A DNA stretch of 64,000 bases from Yponomeuta sedellus (GCA_934045075.1 OW203726.1:23747488-23811487), one strand, 5' to 3'. Positions 1-10,025 are shown, counted from the stretch's first letter. Program-made: numbers and translations. Notes: a model not told the origin generated them from the letters alone.

Positions 1-248
1 CGCAATTTATTCATATTACTTTTGTATAGTATATCGATTTTCTAAAGACGCAAAAGGTAATTTATCCTTTGTGGGACTTTGTATACGGGTATACAAAAAA
101 AATCGTCAACATTTAAAGAGTTACCACCAACGCGGCTTAAGAAATGTATTAAGCATACTCTGTGTACAAATGCTTTCGTATAAGAATTATTTGACGGATA
201 TTTATTTGGGAGATAGTAGATGAGAGCGTAACTTTGTTTTAAACGGTT

Positions 249-463
249 CTTCTTCTTTTTCAGGCTATATTATGTAGTCCACTGCTGGACATAGCCCTCC
301 CGTAATGTGCGCCATAGCTCCCTGTCTTCAGTTTGCCGCATCCAGCATCTGCCTGCAGTTTTTCGCAGATCTTCATCCCACCTGGTCGGAGGGCATCCTA
401 CACTACGTTTGCCGAGTCGCGGCCTCCTTTCAAGTACACGCTTACTCCAACGGTTGTCGGTTA
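249..463 (-). mobile_element. RTE-type LINE, 5'-truncated 3' end
   Basis: On the minus strand this matches the C-terminal coding tail and short 3' end of an RTE-like non-LTR retrotransposon, also seen at 15405-15657 and 20508-20705. The tail ends in a GAAGAAGAA-like run. The insertion is bounded by an 8-bp direct repeat AAACGGTT at 241-248 and 464-471, which I read as a target-site duplication. It is a dead-on-arrival copy. Confidence 0.75.
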
Positions 464-699
464 AAACGGTTATTAAGTTGAAATTTGTTTTGAAAGGAAT
501 AATGTGTAGTTACATTGTTATCTTTTACTCCATCACGGAAGGGCGACATCTCTGCACGGCGAAGAACTTATAGTTCGACGCTACTAGTTCGAATATTCGA
601 AATGGGACACAAGGTCGAATCACGGAAGTGTTACAGAATGGTGGTGTGAAACTAATAGCTTTGGCGTTCATTACGTAAACGTTTTGTTTTTATAGCTAC

Positions 700-889
700 C
701 TAGCTGACCCAGCGAACTCCGTACCGCCTAACAGTCGATTCTTTAATTTTTTTTATATTTTTCTCTCCGTAAGAACCATCCTCGTACTTCAAGGAATATC
801 CAAAAAAAAAGAATTAGCGAAATCGGTTCAGCTGCTCTCGAGATTTGCGCTTACCAACACATTTAGCGATTCATTTTTTATATTATAGA
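700..889. repeat. CTAGCTGACC-type interspersed repeat, copy 1
   Basis: A short repeat of about 190 bp that begins CTAGCTGACC and ends TTTTATATTATAG. Other copies are at 890-1068, 44309-44506, 44923-45112, 58727-58917 and (inverted) 61118-61275. No open frame. The start and end motifs resemble a very widespread arthropod non-autonomous repeat, possibly Helitron-like; the class is inference. Confidence 0.7.
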
Positions 890-1068
890 CTAGCTGACCA
901 AGCGAACTTCGTACTGCCTAACAGACGATTCTTTATTTTTTTTTCTCGCCGTAAGAACCAACCTCGTACTTCAAGGAATATTCTAAAAAAAGCATCAACG
1001 AAATCGGTTCAGCTGCTCTGGAGATTTACGCTTACCAACACATTCAGCGATTCATTTTTATATTATAG
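890..1068. repeat. CTAGCTGACC-type repeat, copy 2 (head-to-tail)
   Basis: A second copy follows directly on copy 1 in the same orientation, so 700-1068 is a tandem dimer. The shared internal segment (AATCGGTTCAGCTGCTCT) is nearly unchanged between them. Confidence 0.7.
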
Positions 1069-1387
1069 AGATAACTTTTTTTGACTTTTATAATTGGTCT
1101 TACCTAGAAATAATTCGTATCATTTACAGCGTTCCAATAAAACTCTACATATTATGTATGCATCAATTTACATTGTTTCTTTATCACCGTATTACTGTAT
1201 TATTCTATTACCGTCTGTTATGAGCATAACTCTGTACGTATTTCGGTATCTCACCGCATATCTACGACGAAAGTCACTACGCCATGACTAGTGCACTTGC
1301 CGTGAAATTCTTATAGACGTAGCACGTAACTGGATCGTATCAGTATTAAAAGAAATCTACGTGTTGTCGAAGTGACGCAAAATTTGA

Positions 1388-1461
1388 ATAACGCCGGCTT
1401 CTCAATCGGAAGGTCGTGGGTTTGAATCGCGGGATGTACCAATGACTTTGTTTTCTGAAAA
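1388..1461 (+). mobile_element. tRNA-derived SINE fragment (47289 family)
   Basis: Contains a B-box-like GGTTTGAATC and the downstream stretch ATGTACCAATGACTTTGTTT that also follows the tRNA-like head of the SINE at 47289. Only the middle of the element is kept. Confidence 0.5.
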
Positions 1462-1878
1462 AACCTATTCAGAGGCTAAAAATTCCACCCATGTCGGGTT
1501 TCGAACCCGCGACCTCAGGCTGTCCGTGCCAGCGCTATTTCTTTTATTTTTTTTCTTTATTTTTAGCCTCAAAATAGGTCTTTAACATGTCGGGTTTCGA
1601 ACCCGCGACCTCAGGCTGTCCGTGCCAGCGCTCTCTCTTTTATTTTTTTTCTTTATTTTTAGCCTCAAAATAGGTCTTTAACATGTCGGGTTTCGAACCC
1701 GCGACCTCAGGCTGTCCGTGCCAGCGCTCTTTCTTTTATTTTTTTTCTTTATTTTTAGCCTCAAAATAGGTCTTTAACATGTCGGGTTTCGAACCCGCGA
1801 CCTCAGGCTGTCCGTGCCAGCGCTCTTTCTTTTATTTTTTTTCTTTATTTTTAGCCTCAAAATAGGTCTTTAAATTTT
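1459..1878 (-). repeat. Tandem array of a tRNA-like module, 96-bp period
   Basis: Four copies of a 96-bp unit start at 1491, 1587, 1683 and 1779. Each carries on the minus strand a pol III B-box-like GGTTCGAAACCC and part of the tRNA-like core of the repeat described at 2653-2985, followed by a T-rich spacer and the flank TTTTTAGCCTCAAAATAGGT. The copies are almost identical, differing by a few bases, so the array is recent or homogenised. It ends in the TCCTTAGCAC...GTTAGTGC tail typical of the parent repeat. Confidence 0.85.
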
Positions 1879-2085
1879 CCTTAGCACGTGTTAGTGCATT
1901 AAATAATAATATAATACAATTGTGAAGTTGTAGTAGCAATACCACTCGCTAAAGACGAAAGAAACACATAAGTGATGTTTATTTTATAATTGTTTCACAA
2001 ACATCAAGACGGATAAAATATGTGAAATCGAAAAAAAAAATCATAATATCCTTAGCACGCATTAGTGCATTAAAAAAAGAGTATT
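1876..2085. repeat. Tail fragments of the tRNA-cored repeat and a SINE piece
   Basis: Two TCCTTAGCACG...TTAGTGCATTAAA tails (about 1879 and 2049) surround a short piece (AGCAATACCACTCGCTAA, about 1935) shared with the SINE at 47289. No gene is visible. Confidence 0.5.
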
Positions 2086-2197
2086 AAATCAAGACGGACT
2101 ATGTATTTAATGTGCGATGTATGAAATAATTAATTGTAAGTTTCATAAATATTTTTTAGCCTATAAATATCCCACTGCAGGGCAAAGGCCTTCTCTC

Positions 2198-2234
2198 AGA
2201 GAGAGAGAGAGAGTCAGAGAGAGAGAGAGAGAGT
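2198..2234. repeat. (GA)n microsatellite
   Basis: Imperfect GA dinucleotide run directly beside a sequence (CCCACTGCAGGGCAAAGGCC, 2170-2189) resembling LINE/SINE 3' tails. Confidence 0.85.
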
Positions 2235-2652
2235 ACGGATGTTCAATAGACAGCCTTTCACAAAGCCTCGAATATTATTTTTTTAAATAAAGTTCAAGGT
2301 CTGTACGCGTCAAGTTACGTCCTTCAGTTATCGTATGTTTTAATTCACCTCTCGTTAACTCGAGGAAAAGTTAACTATTCCAGATCTAGGCCAGATAGTT
2401 TTGTGACTCGAGACAGACCCTTTCAAGGTTCAACGACTTTTGCATACATTTAATATCTTTATGTTCTCTTTGAGGAGAACATCGTGCAATGTGGTTCATG
2501 TTTGTTTGAGTAATTTCGACGAGTGACTCAAACTTTACTGACAACTTGTCTTTTATTATCAACGTCTGCAAATGATAGTAATGTTAGTAAAATGTACTCT
2601 GAAAAATTGATAATTTTTGTGTATGTAAGTAAATTAATGATTTTTTAAATTG

Positions 2653-2985
2653 TCCTTAGCACGGGTTAGTGCATTAAAAAGAATATATAATCATGTGGGT
2701 ACAGCAATATCATTCCGATGTAAAACCTAACTGCAAAGTAGGTACTCGGGGCTGCAAGTGATGCAAATTACTTCAGCCATATCTTGCTGCCTGTACGTAA
2801 TACAGAGAGTATTGTAAAGAGGTTCAAAATTTCACTGATGTCGATGGTCGCCCATTAGCTCAGTTGGGAGAGCGCTGACACGGTTAGCCAGAGGTCGCAG
2901 GTTCAAGTCCTAGCATGGTTGGAATTTTTAGACTCTTAATAGGTTTTTAAAATTGTCCTTAGCACGGGTTAGTGCTTTAAAAAGA
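2653..2985 (+). repeat. tRNA-cored repeat, complete copy
   Basis: The core at about 2847-2921 looks like a degenerate tRNA: an A-box-like TAGCTCAGTTGGGAGAGCGC and a B-box-like GGTTCAAGTCC with matching acceptor ends. Unlike a standard SINE the tRNA-like part lies in the middle: about 150 bp of unrelated unique sequence precedes it, and it is followed by TTTTTAG...TAATAGGTTTTTAA and a TCCTTAGCACGGGTTAGTGC tail. The same tail also stands upstream (2653), so the copy is flanked by direct repeats of the tail. Multiple related copies elsewhere argue against a functional tRNA gene. Confidence 0.75.
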
Positions 2986-3293
2986 ATATAAGTAAATTAA
3001 TAATAATATCAAGACAGAACATCGTGCAATGTGGTTTACTACAGTTGAAGTAATGTTGACAGACTGACTCAAATTGACAATATGACTTAAATTATGTGTA
3101 ATGAGAATGATCGTGACTTCAGAGACCAGGTTACTCAGCTGTTCTATGAAGATAGAGAACACTTTCTTGTACATAAAAATGAAAATTACGCACATATTTT
3201 AACCTAAGAGCGCAGACGGCAGCTTTATCATGAAAGGTGATCTCTTCCAGACTAACTCTTTATGTATTCTTTTGACCTAGACTTTACTGTTGT

Positions 3294-3668
3294 TGATATC
3301 AACCTTTTGTACGAGCATATCCCCACTGCTGGGGCACTGGGGTCTAATCCCCCTACATCGCAGGAAGATTAGACCATACTCCACCACGGGGGCTAAGTCC
3401 GAGTTGGTGGAGGATTGTAAGACAGTGGCGAGCCTTATTGTCAAAAGTTTTCAAGCCAATCATAACGCCTCTGACATGGCTTAACGACTGCCATGTCAAG
3501 ACAGCCGGCCGACGGCTTAACTTGCCTTGCGGAGCACGGAAGCGTTCGGTAAAATTCCACTAGCTGTAGTCACAGGATGGTCACCCATCCTTCACCTGAC
3601 CGCCCCTGTGGTTGCTTAACTCAAGTGATTGATTCCAATCACTCTGTTTAACTAGGCCACATACTAGA
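3294..3668 (-). mobile_element. 5S rRNA-like SINE
   Basis: Sense is the minus strand. The head region contains GAGTTAAGCAACCACAGG and GGTCAGGTGAAGGATGGGTG, which match the internal-promoter half of 5S rRNA (box A and box C regions). The 3' end reads CCCCAGCAGTGGGGATATGC followed by a GGTTGATATC tail. See the family finding. Confidence 0.7.
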
Positions 3669-3818
3669 ACACTGTAATTTATCGAGTTATAAGCGACAAA
3701 TGTATTAAATTATATTGAGAGACGTAAAGAAAAAAATCGTACAAAAACGAGACCCTATAGTATGTTTTTTAATTCGCTTGTGTCGCTGGTAATCCTGGGA
3801 GAAATAAAAGGACTTTTT

Positions 3819-3824
3819 TTTATT
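3819..3824 (-). promoter_or_regulatory. Candidate polyadenylation signal AATAAA
   Basis: First canonical AATAAA hexamer I find on the minus strand downstream of the stop codon at 4176, about 350 nt away. It lies in an A/T-rich tract, so it may be chance. Confidence 0.3.
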
Positions 3825-4175
3825 AAAATATATTTTTTACAAAAGACCTTAAGACGAATTATTAGGGCAGTGTCTTTTTTACATTCGTTTTTGAGTATTT
3901 TAGCATTACGCTATTATTCATTAAACAGATAAATAAACATTATACAAAACATCACTAGAATCGTGGTAACATCGACTTCATAGACTACATACATAAACAC
4001 ATTAGTTTATAGTTATTTTATACATAATAAAAACTTATTTTAAGCACTACGAAAACAAATAAAACCTTTTTCGACTTGCGAGAGTGCGATCTCTTATTTC
4101 ACAAATAACGAATGGCACTCCCGATTTTGGTATCACACTTATGGCAACTTAGTGAATTATTTACTTCGAATTAAA

Positions 4176-6551
4176 TTAGAACAGGAAAGGCACAGATGGT
4201 CGGTCGTAGTAATACCCTTGATCGGGAACGTAAGGCGCTCTGGTGGTTGAGGGAGGGAGGTACGTCGGTGGGGGAGGCGGCCTTCTGGTCGTGGTGGGGG
4301 GAAGGTAGGTTGAAGGTGGGGGCGGTGGCGGCCTGGTTGGGTAGGTGAAGGGAACTTGAGGCGTGGGGTAATTATACCCAGTCGTTCTATCAACGTTCAA
4401 GATGGTCGAGTAGGTGGGAGCAGGGGTAGTTGAGGGGGGGATGTAAACTGGTGCACTGGTCGTCGAGGGAGGAATGTATGGTGCTCTTGTAGTAGAAGGG
4501 GGAATATATGGTGCCCTGGTAGTCGAAGGGGGAATGTATGGAGCTCTGGTAGTTGAGGGCGGTATGTATGGGGCTTGCGTGGGATACGTGAAGACTACTG
4601 AAGGCTTGGGGTAACTGTAGCCAGTAGTTGGGGGAGCGCGGGTAGTTGTGGTCGTTGGTGGCAGATAGGTCGTGGGCGGTCTGGTCGACGGAGGTAAGTA
4701 GGTCGGCGGAGGGGGAGCTTTCGTGGTCGAGGGGGGAAGATAAGTCGAAGGAGGTGGCCGTCTAGTAGTCGTTGGATACGTGAAAGGCACTGACGGCGTC
4801 GGGTAGTTGTAACCAGATGTTCTGTAGATTGGCAGTAAAGTGGAGTAGGTCGGTGGTGCCCTGGTGGTTGGTGGTAAATATGTCGATGGCGGAGGTGCAG
4901 GTCTTCTGGTAGTTGATGGGGGTAAGTATGTCGGTGGAGGCGGAGCTCTAGTCGTTGTCGGAGGTAAGTAAGTGGATGGTGGCAGTGGTCTTCTAGTAGT
5001 TGTGGGATACGTGAATGGGTTTTGAGGCTTTGGGTAATTATAGCCCGTAGTTCTGTCCACCTCTAGAATAGTAGAATAGGTAGGGTAAGGAGTAGTCGTT
5101 GGGCGTCTGGTGGTCGGTGGGGGAGGAGCCCTGGTTGTTGACGGGGGGAGGTAAGTTGAAGGGGGAGGCCGTCTTGTAGTGGATGGGGGTAAATACGTAG
5201 AAGGCGGTAGTGGCCTTCTAGTTGTAGTAGGGGATGTGAATGGAATTTCTGGCTTAGGATAGCTGTAGCCAGTAGTCCTGTTAATATCTAGGATAGTTGA
5301 GTAAGTAGGAGCGGGAGTAGTTGGTGGCCTTGTTGGGGGAGGTGTTCTCCTGGTTGTTGGCGGGGGTGGTGGGGGTGCTCTGGTGGTGGGAGGTAGATAA
5401 GTTGTGGGCGGTCTTGTACTTGGTGGGAGGTAAGTTGATGGTGGTGGTCTTCGGGTAGTGGTGGGATAAGTGAACTGAACGGAAGGTGTGGGGTAGTTAT
5501 ATCCTGTGGTTTTGTATGTTGTTCGAGGTGTGGTAGATGGTAGTAGATAGGTAGTCGGGGGTCTCGTTGAAGGAGGTAGGTAGGTTGGTGGAGGGGGAGC
5601 TTTGGTAGTGGACGGCGGGAGGTAGGTGGATGGCGGAGGCCTTCGGGTGGTAGTGGGATACGTGAACGACACCTGTGGTGTGGGGTAGTTGTAACCAGTG
5701 GTTCTGTAAGTTGGTAGCAAAGTGGAATAGGTTGGTGGTGGTCTGGTCGTAGGAGGAGGTGTTGGTCTTGGGGTTGTAGTGGTCGGTGGGAGGTAAGTTG
5801 ACGGAGGTAGAGGTCTTCTTGTTGTTGAAGGAGGTAGATAACTTGGCGGAGGTGGGGGCGGAGCTCTGGTCGTTGAGGGAGGGAGGTAAGTTGAAGGGGG
5901 CGGCCGTCTAGTGGTCGTAGGGTACGTAAACGGGTTTTGAGGCTTGGGGTAGCTATAACCCGTTGTCCTGTCAACGTCTAAGATGGTCGAGTACGTTGGA
6001 GCTGAGGTCGTTGATGGCGGTATATACGGCGCTCGAGTAGTCGAGGGCGGAATGTATGGGGCTCTTGTCGTCGAGGGAGGAATGTACACCGGCGGTCTGG
6101 TCGTCGAAGGAGGAATGTACAATGGCGCTTTAGTCGTTTGAGGGGGGAATGTGAAGGGCACTTTGGGCGTCTCGTAGACGTAGCCTGTGGGCTGTGGCGG
6201 TGGTGGCGTGGGCCTCGGGTACTGGTAGCCTTGGGTGGGGGGCGGAGGGGGAGGTTGTGTCGGCGGGGGAGGGGGAGGACGCGTCGGCGGCGGGAACGGT
6301 ACTCGTGGCGTTTCATACACGTAGCCGTTGTCTGGCCTGGGATACTCGTATCCGGGCGTCACGGGCGGTCTGCTTGGCGGGGGGAAGGGCACGTTGGGTT
6401 TCGGGTAGAAGTACCCGTCTTCGTTCAAGTCAGCGCGTATTGGTGAGCCGAGGAACGCATAGTTCTGGTTCGAGAAGCTCGGTATCGCTGGCTCGGCCTT
6501 GCACGTGTGGTAGAGCGCGAGCAGCACCACTGCTAGGTGCAGGGACAGCCT
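4176..6551 (-). CDS. Secreted GYR/YLP-motif proline-rich repeat protein (terminal exon)
   Basis: Long open frame encoding about 790 residues. It starts with a hydrophobic signal-peptide core (LHLAVVLLALYHTCKA), then alternates two motif types to the end. About 13 copies of GYxYPxPxxPF (for example GYSYPKPQNPF) match the Pfam GYR motif, and many TYLPPSTTRAPPPP-type linkers match the YLP motif; both are described from Drosophila proteins of unknown function. The Pro/Thr content suggests an extended, possibly O-glycosylated extracellular or cuticular protein; role in cuticle is inference. The open frame runs on to an ATG at 6599, but a strong 3' splice site ends at 6552, so I place the exon start at 6551, in phase 0. 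The intron would fall within the signal peptide, as is common in insect cuticle genes. The protein ends in another motif (GYYYDRPSVPF). The first exon was not found. Confidence 0.85.
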   Translation of the reverse strand, partial: RLSLHLAVVLLALYHTCKAEPAIPSFSNQNYAFLGSPIRADLNEDGYFYPKPNVPFPPPSRPPVTPGYEYPRPDNGYVYETPRVPFPPPTRPPPPPPTQPPPPPPTQGYQYPRPTPPPPQPTGYVYETPKVPFTFPPQTTKAPLYIPPSTTRPPVYIPPSTTRAPYIPPSTTRAPYIPPSTTSAPTYSTILDVDRTTGYSYPKPQNPFTYPTTTRRPPPSTYLPPSTTRAPPPPPPSYLPPSTTRRPLPPSTYLPPTTTTPRPTPPPTTRPPPTYSTLLPTYRTTGYNYPTPQVSFTYPTTTRRPPPSTYLPPSTTKAPPPPTYLPPSTRPPTTYLLPSTTPRTTYKTTGYNYPTPSVQFTYPTTTRRPPPSTYLPPSTRPPTTYLPPTTRAPPPPPPTTRRTPPPTRPPTTPAPTYSTILDINRTTGYSYPKPEIPFTSPTTTRRPLPPSTYLPPSTTRRPPPSTYLPPSTTRAPPPPTTRRPTTTPYPTYSTILEVDRTTGYNYPKPQNPFTYPTTTRRPLPPSTYLPPTTTRAPPPPTYLPPSTTRRPAPPPSTYLPPTTRAPPTYSTLLPIYRTSGYNYPTPSVPFTYPTTTRRPPPSTYLPPSTTKAPPPPTYLPPSTRPPTTYLPPTTTTTRAPPTTGYSYPKPSVVFTYPTQAPYIPPSTTRAPYIPPSTTRAPYIPPSTTRAPYIPPSTTSAPVYIPPSTTPAPTYSTILNVDRTTGYNYPTPQVPFTYPTRPPPPPPSTYLPPTTTRRPPPPPTYLPPSTTRAPYVPDQGYYYDRPSVPFLF

Positions 6552-6581
6552 CTGTGAAAGAGAGAAAGATGGATTGGTTAG
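6552..6581 (-). promoter_or_regulatory. 3' splice acceptor and branch point of the GYR/YLP gene
   Basis: Reading the minus strand, a CTAAC branch-like motif (6581-6577) is followed by a pyrimidine tract TTTCTCTCTTTCACAG ending at 6552. Splicing here would join a short upstream exon, such as one coding Met plus one or two residues, to AGGCTGTCC in the signal peptide and would drop the extra 16 residues of the unspliced frame. Confidence 0.7.
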
Positions 6582-6819
6582 AGTCGAGGGTACCTTCAAT
6601 ATATATACGCGAACTACATCGTATTCCGGAATGATGAGGTGCCGATGTTAACGAGGAGACTGTGCCCCAAGATACAATTTAATTACGTTTGGGGTTTAGA
6701 GTTATTTTATAAATTGATAAGTTTTGTTCTGCTCTATCATATTTTTGTTTCATTCTTGTTAGTCTTTAACACAATAGCTAATAGTAACGGTATGTAAGTG
6801 TATTATTATTAAGTATAAG

Positions 6820-6980
6820 TATGTATCAATTTTCAAATTTGCACTGGCTACCCGTCTTTCTAATTTCCTTCAGCAACTTTCTATCGTAATGTTGTCTGGA
6901 AGAAAATGCTTTTAGCAATTGTTTTGTATTTGTTGTTTTTCCAGTGTACAATAAAGAATATTCTTATCTTATCTCAATTT
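6820..6980 (+). mobile_element. LINE 3' UTR fragment (CR1-like tail)
   Basis: Contains the shared 3' segment TTGTCTGGAAGAAAATGCTT ... GTACAATAAAGAATATTCTT that also ends the full-length LINE at 50478-54930. The AATAAA within it is the element's own polyadenylation signal. 5'-truncated. Confidence 0.65.
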
Positions 6981-6995
6981 CAAGGCATGCATTAT

Positions 6996-7216
6996 GTATG
7001 ACGACCATTCATAGGATATTACATGAACATTTGTCTGTAAAAAAAATTTGTTCGCGTTGGATCCCGCACAACTTAACTCAGGATCAAAAAGATGCTCGCG
7101 TCGAATGGTGCAAGAAAACCTTAAAAAAATTCAGCGGAGGCGACAAAAAATCTTTTTAATATCTACACAGGTAACGAATCCTGGATCTACACGTACGTAC
7201 ATCACCACTGTACAGC
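6996..7216 (+). pseudogene. mariner transposase relic
   Basis: The frame reads TIHRILHEHLSVKKICSRWI and then a region with VEWCKKTL, matching the linker between the helix-turn-helix and DDE domains of mariner transposases. A frameshift in the AAAAAATCTTTTT run near 7150 is needed to continue into GNESWIYTY, where mariner has GDESW: the first catalytic Asp is Asn. No inverted terminal repeats of the parent element are recognised and the rest is lost. Confidence 0.8.
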
Positions 7217-7230
7217 TCATTTTCAGCTAC

Positions 7231-7551
7231 ATTGTTTTATTTTCAACTCTCTTTGTTGTCTGCCCGTCTTAACAGACAGACAACCAAATAATTGTTATCA
7301 TTTTTACAAGTAATTTTTGAGTTTTTTTTTATAAATTTTTAGTACCAGGTTTTTCAATGTTTCAACATTGAAAAAAATATATTAATATTTTTGATTTGAA
7401 AGACAAATACACAGTGAATTATGAGGTTGGTACCAAACCCCAAAACAAAAAAAAAACTCAAAAATTACTTGTAAAAATGATAACAATTATTTGGTTGTCT
7501 GAATGTCTGTTAAGACGGGCAGACAACAAAGAGAGTTGAAAATAAAACAAT
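7231..7551. mobile_element. Fold-back MITE with about 100-bp inverted arms
   Basis: The left arm starting ATTGTTTTATTTTCAACTCT (7231-about 7330) is repeated inverted at about 7447-7551. The two arms share an inner TTACTTGTAA-type stretch and differ by a few bases. The centre is AT-rich and non-coding. It sits directly after the mariner relic; a TA flank on each side fits a Tc1/mariner-type target but is not decisive. Confidence 0.8.
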
Positions 7552-7604
7552 ATACCATAGACTCTTGAAGCTATTTATTAATATTTTAAGTAAGGGCCCC
7601 TTAT

Positions 7605-7725
7605 CGATATCAACCATTTGTATGTCCCCGCTGCCGGAGCACGGGTCTCCAGCAGCGGGGACGTACTAGGTGAGGCCCCACTCCACCACAGGGGCTAAGT
7701 CCGGTTGGTGGAGGAGGCTCCATAT
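7605..7725 (-). mobile_element. 5S-like SINE, 3' fragment
   Basis: Keeps only the 3' third of the family on the minus strand, including the CCCCGTGGTGGAG-like region and the GGTTGATATC tail. Confidence 0.6.
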
Positions 7726-7729
7726 TATG

Positions 7730-8180
7730 GCCAGTCCGATCCCGCATCTATCTATGTACTTTGCACTTACATTTGTCTGGCCGATTTCATCCATTGATAG
7801 AACCTAGTTTACTTTCTCCTATAAGCTTTATAATAACATTGCTACACATCCGTCAAACGAAACTACCTATTCTTAAACGAATTCCAGACGACATATTAGC
7901 ATAATACGACGTCATAATAGCAGCTGAACGGATGCAAGTTCATCAATCAAACTAAACCTACAGATTTAGCTTCTGGTTATGTAGTTATCATACCAGCTTC
8001 AAGATCACGGAGGTCACCATTTGGTTCAGATCCAAAACTCCATGCCAAGGTCAATGCGGACTCGTAGAGAAAAATTACAGAATAATATTTCAATTTATCA
8101 TTTTGTTCGACTTGAGGTCGGGGTCAAGGCCTACTCTAGCACCATGCGTATAAATAAAAAATTGTTACGAAGTTTTTAGG
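7730..8180. other. No gene seen
   Basis: AT-rich sequence without an open frame of note, tRNA-like structure or repeat that I recognise. Confidence 0.4.
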
Positions 8181-8185
8181 TTACA

Positions 8186-8350
8186 CGCGACGGTAGACCA
8201 GTGGGTCAAACAGATTAGATTCTCAGTGCGGGCATGTAATTTGTTTTCTAAGTTATGCACATTTGTGCTATAGTAGCAATACCACTCGCTAACCGCGAAG
8301 GAAAACACTGTGAGGAAACCCGCAGTTAGTTAAATCCACACGTGGCGTTC
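8186..8350 (+). mobile_element. tRNA-derived SINE fragment (47289 family)
   Basis: Shares AGCAATACCACTCGCTAA, the GAAGGAAAACA...GTGAGGAAACCCGC block and GTGCGGGCATGTA with the full copy at 47289. The tRNA-like head is degenerate. Confidence 0.55.
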
Positions 8351-8570
8351 CTCCTTACTATTATTGCTTTCTGATTATTCTACGTATGTATGTAATTATT
8401 TACTCATTAATGTAAAATAAAGAACACCTAATACATAATATGTTATATTAAGGCCCCACAAAATCAATTACTTGCTTTGACTGTGGGAGCAGTCTCGGTT
8501 AAAATAGTTTTACCACACAACAGCAATTTTACATAAGAATTGCACAATAACACTTTCTGATAATAAGGAT

Positions 8571-8930
8571 TTGATATCAACCCTCTGTTTGTCCCCACTG
8601 CTCTGGCACGGGTCTCTTCCTGCATCGCTGGAAGGTTAGGCCATACTCCACGACGGGGGCTAAGTCCGGGTTGGTGGAGGATTGTAAGACAGTGGGGGGG
8701 CTTACTGTCAGAAGTTATCTATATATAAGTTAGCAAGCCCCATAGGCCTCTGACATCGCTCAACGACTGTTATTACATGACAGCCGGCACCAACGGCTTA
8801 AGGGGCCTTGCGAAGCATGGAAGCGCTCGGAAAAAATAGTCACGGGATGATCACCCATCCAACACCTGACCGCGCCCGTTCTTGTAAGTATTGATTCCAG
8901 TCACGCAGCCACGACTGCTTCATTAAGACA
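8571..8930 (-). mobile_element. 5S-like SINE
   Basis: Minus-strand copy covering most of the family from the GGTTGATATC tail (8571) to the 5S-like head. The TTAAGCAAC part is damaged by a deletion near 8890. Confidence 0.65.
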
Positions 8931-9329
8931 ATAAGAATATGTATTTTAATTATATTTTTGTTATTTTTTTAAACTAAGCTAAGCTTACACATTATGCCGA
9001 GATCGTGAGTAGGCCCCGTAGTACCGCGAAATATTTTTACGTCCAGTGTGCATCTACTCCAAAATTGAATAGATTTGCGTAAATTCTCATAATAGCAAAG
9101 TTTTGCAACGTTTGATGATGCTTGATGATTAACATGTTGTTTGATGAATGAGCTCGTTATATTAAGTTGTTAACCCAACACCTTGTACGGTATGCATTGA
9201 CTTTTGATTGCAGTCGTTTATGTCATTCACATTTATCCGTTTTAGTTACAGTAACGAGTGTGTATCTGAAATGGTCTGGGCTACATTTTCTTGTTTAACT
9301 ATCACTCTGCGATACGGTCGAAAGGCCGG

Positions 9330-9629
9330 AGTGCTTAGTGCGAGTTTTTTAACTACTCGATCGCGTTAACGTAAACTCGTATTTCTATGGCATCGAGGAA
9401 GCGCCACCTAGCGACAAGTATGGAAATTAAAATTGCTGAGTGCGAGTTGTAATGGTTTACGTCGAGAAGTGAACACGTTTGCCAGGCAAAACACGAATAA
9501 ACGCGAGTGCGAGTTGTTCTGTGACAGCGTTTTGCCAGTTCGAACGGTTAACTTACTCATACTCAATGCTCGATTAACGCGGTAGTAAAGTTATTCGTTT
9601 GGATCTGTCAAACTCGCACTAAGAACTCA
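9330..9629. mobile_element. MITE-like element, TTAGTGCGAGTTT inverted ends
   Basis: Imperfect inverted ends (GAGTGCTTAGTGCGAGTTTT and, on the other strand, GAGTTCTTAGTGCGAGTTTG) bound about 300 bp that is non-coding and contains several further copies of the motif GAGTGCGAGTT. Superfamily not assigned. Confidence 0.5.
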
Positions 9630-9845
9630 GTGCAGGTGATAGTTTCTAATTGGGAAACAATAATTTGTACTTTAGGATTTTTATTTGTGTTTGATAACAA
9701 ACTGAATCTCTATTACAGTAAGTAATAGGATTCACAATAATACCTAATCATATATTATAATTTTACTTCACAACACAAGGAATAAAATAAACTACATAAA
9801 CTAGGTATCTAAATAAAAATCCATAGATATAAATAGGTAGTATAC

Positions 9846-10025
9846 AAATCCTGCCTACCGTGCAAGAGGTCCCGGGTTTGAACCCCGGCTGGGGACAAAA
9901 AAAAACTCCAGGTCTTGGATGTTTACATGTTTTTGATGTCGCTGTTTCTGGTTCCCATGACATAGGGTATCCTAGTGTGGGGCCAGAGGCAAAGTATGTG
10001 CCAGTATGTTAATGTTATGTTATAT
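9846..10025 (+). mobile_element. tRNA-derived SINE, 5'-truncated (14282 family)
   Basis: Starts inside the tRNA-like head (TGCCTACCGTGCAAGAGGTC, B box GGTTTGAACCC), then the A-run and body GGTCTTGGATGTTTACATGT, and ends at the family tail near ATGTTATGTTAT. Confidence 0.75.

Noticed and set aside
1491..1874. Regularly spaced direct repeats resembling a CRISPR array
   Set aside because: The whole 96-bp unit is conserved, spacers are not unique, and the context is a eukaryotic repeat.
6138..6634. Open frames on the plus strand opposite the proline-rich gene, and minus-strand frames in other phases (5288-6316)
   Set aside because: They are shadows of the GC-rich repetitive coding sequence; they lack the regular motif structure and signal peptide of the minus-strand frame.
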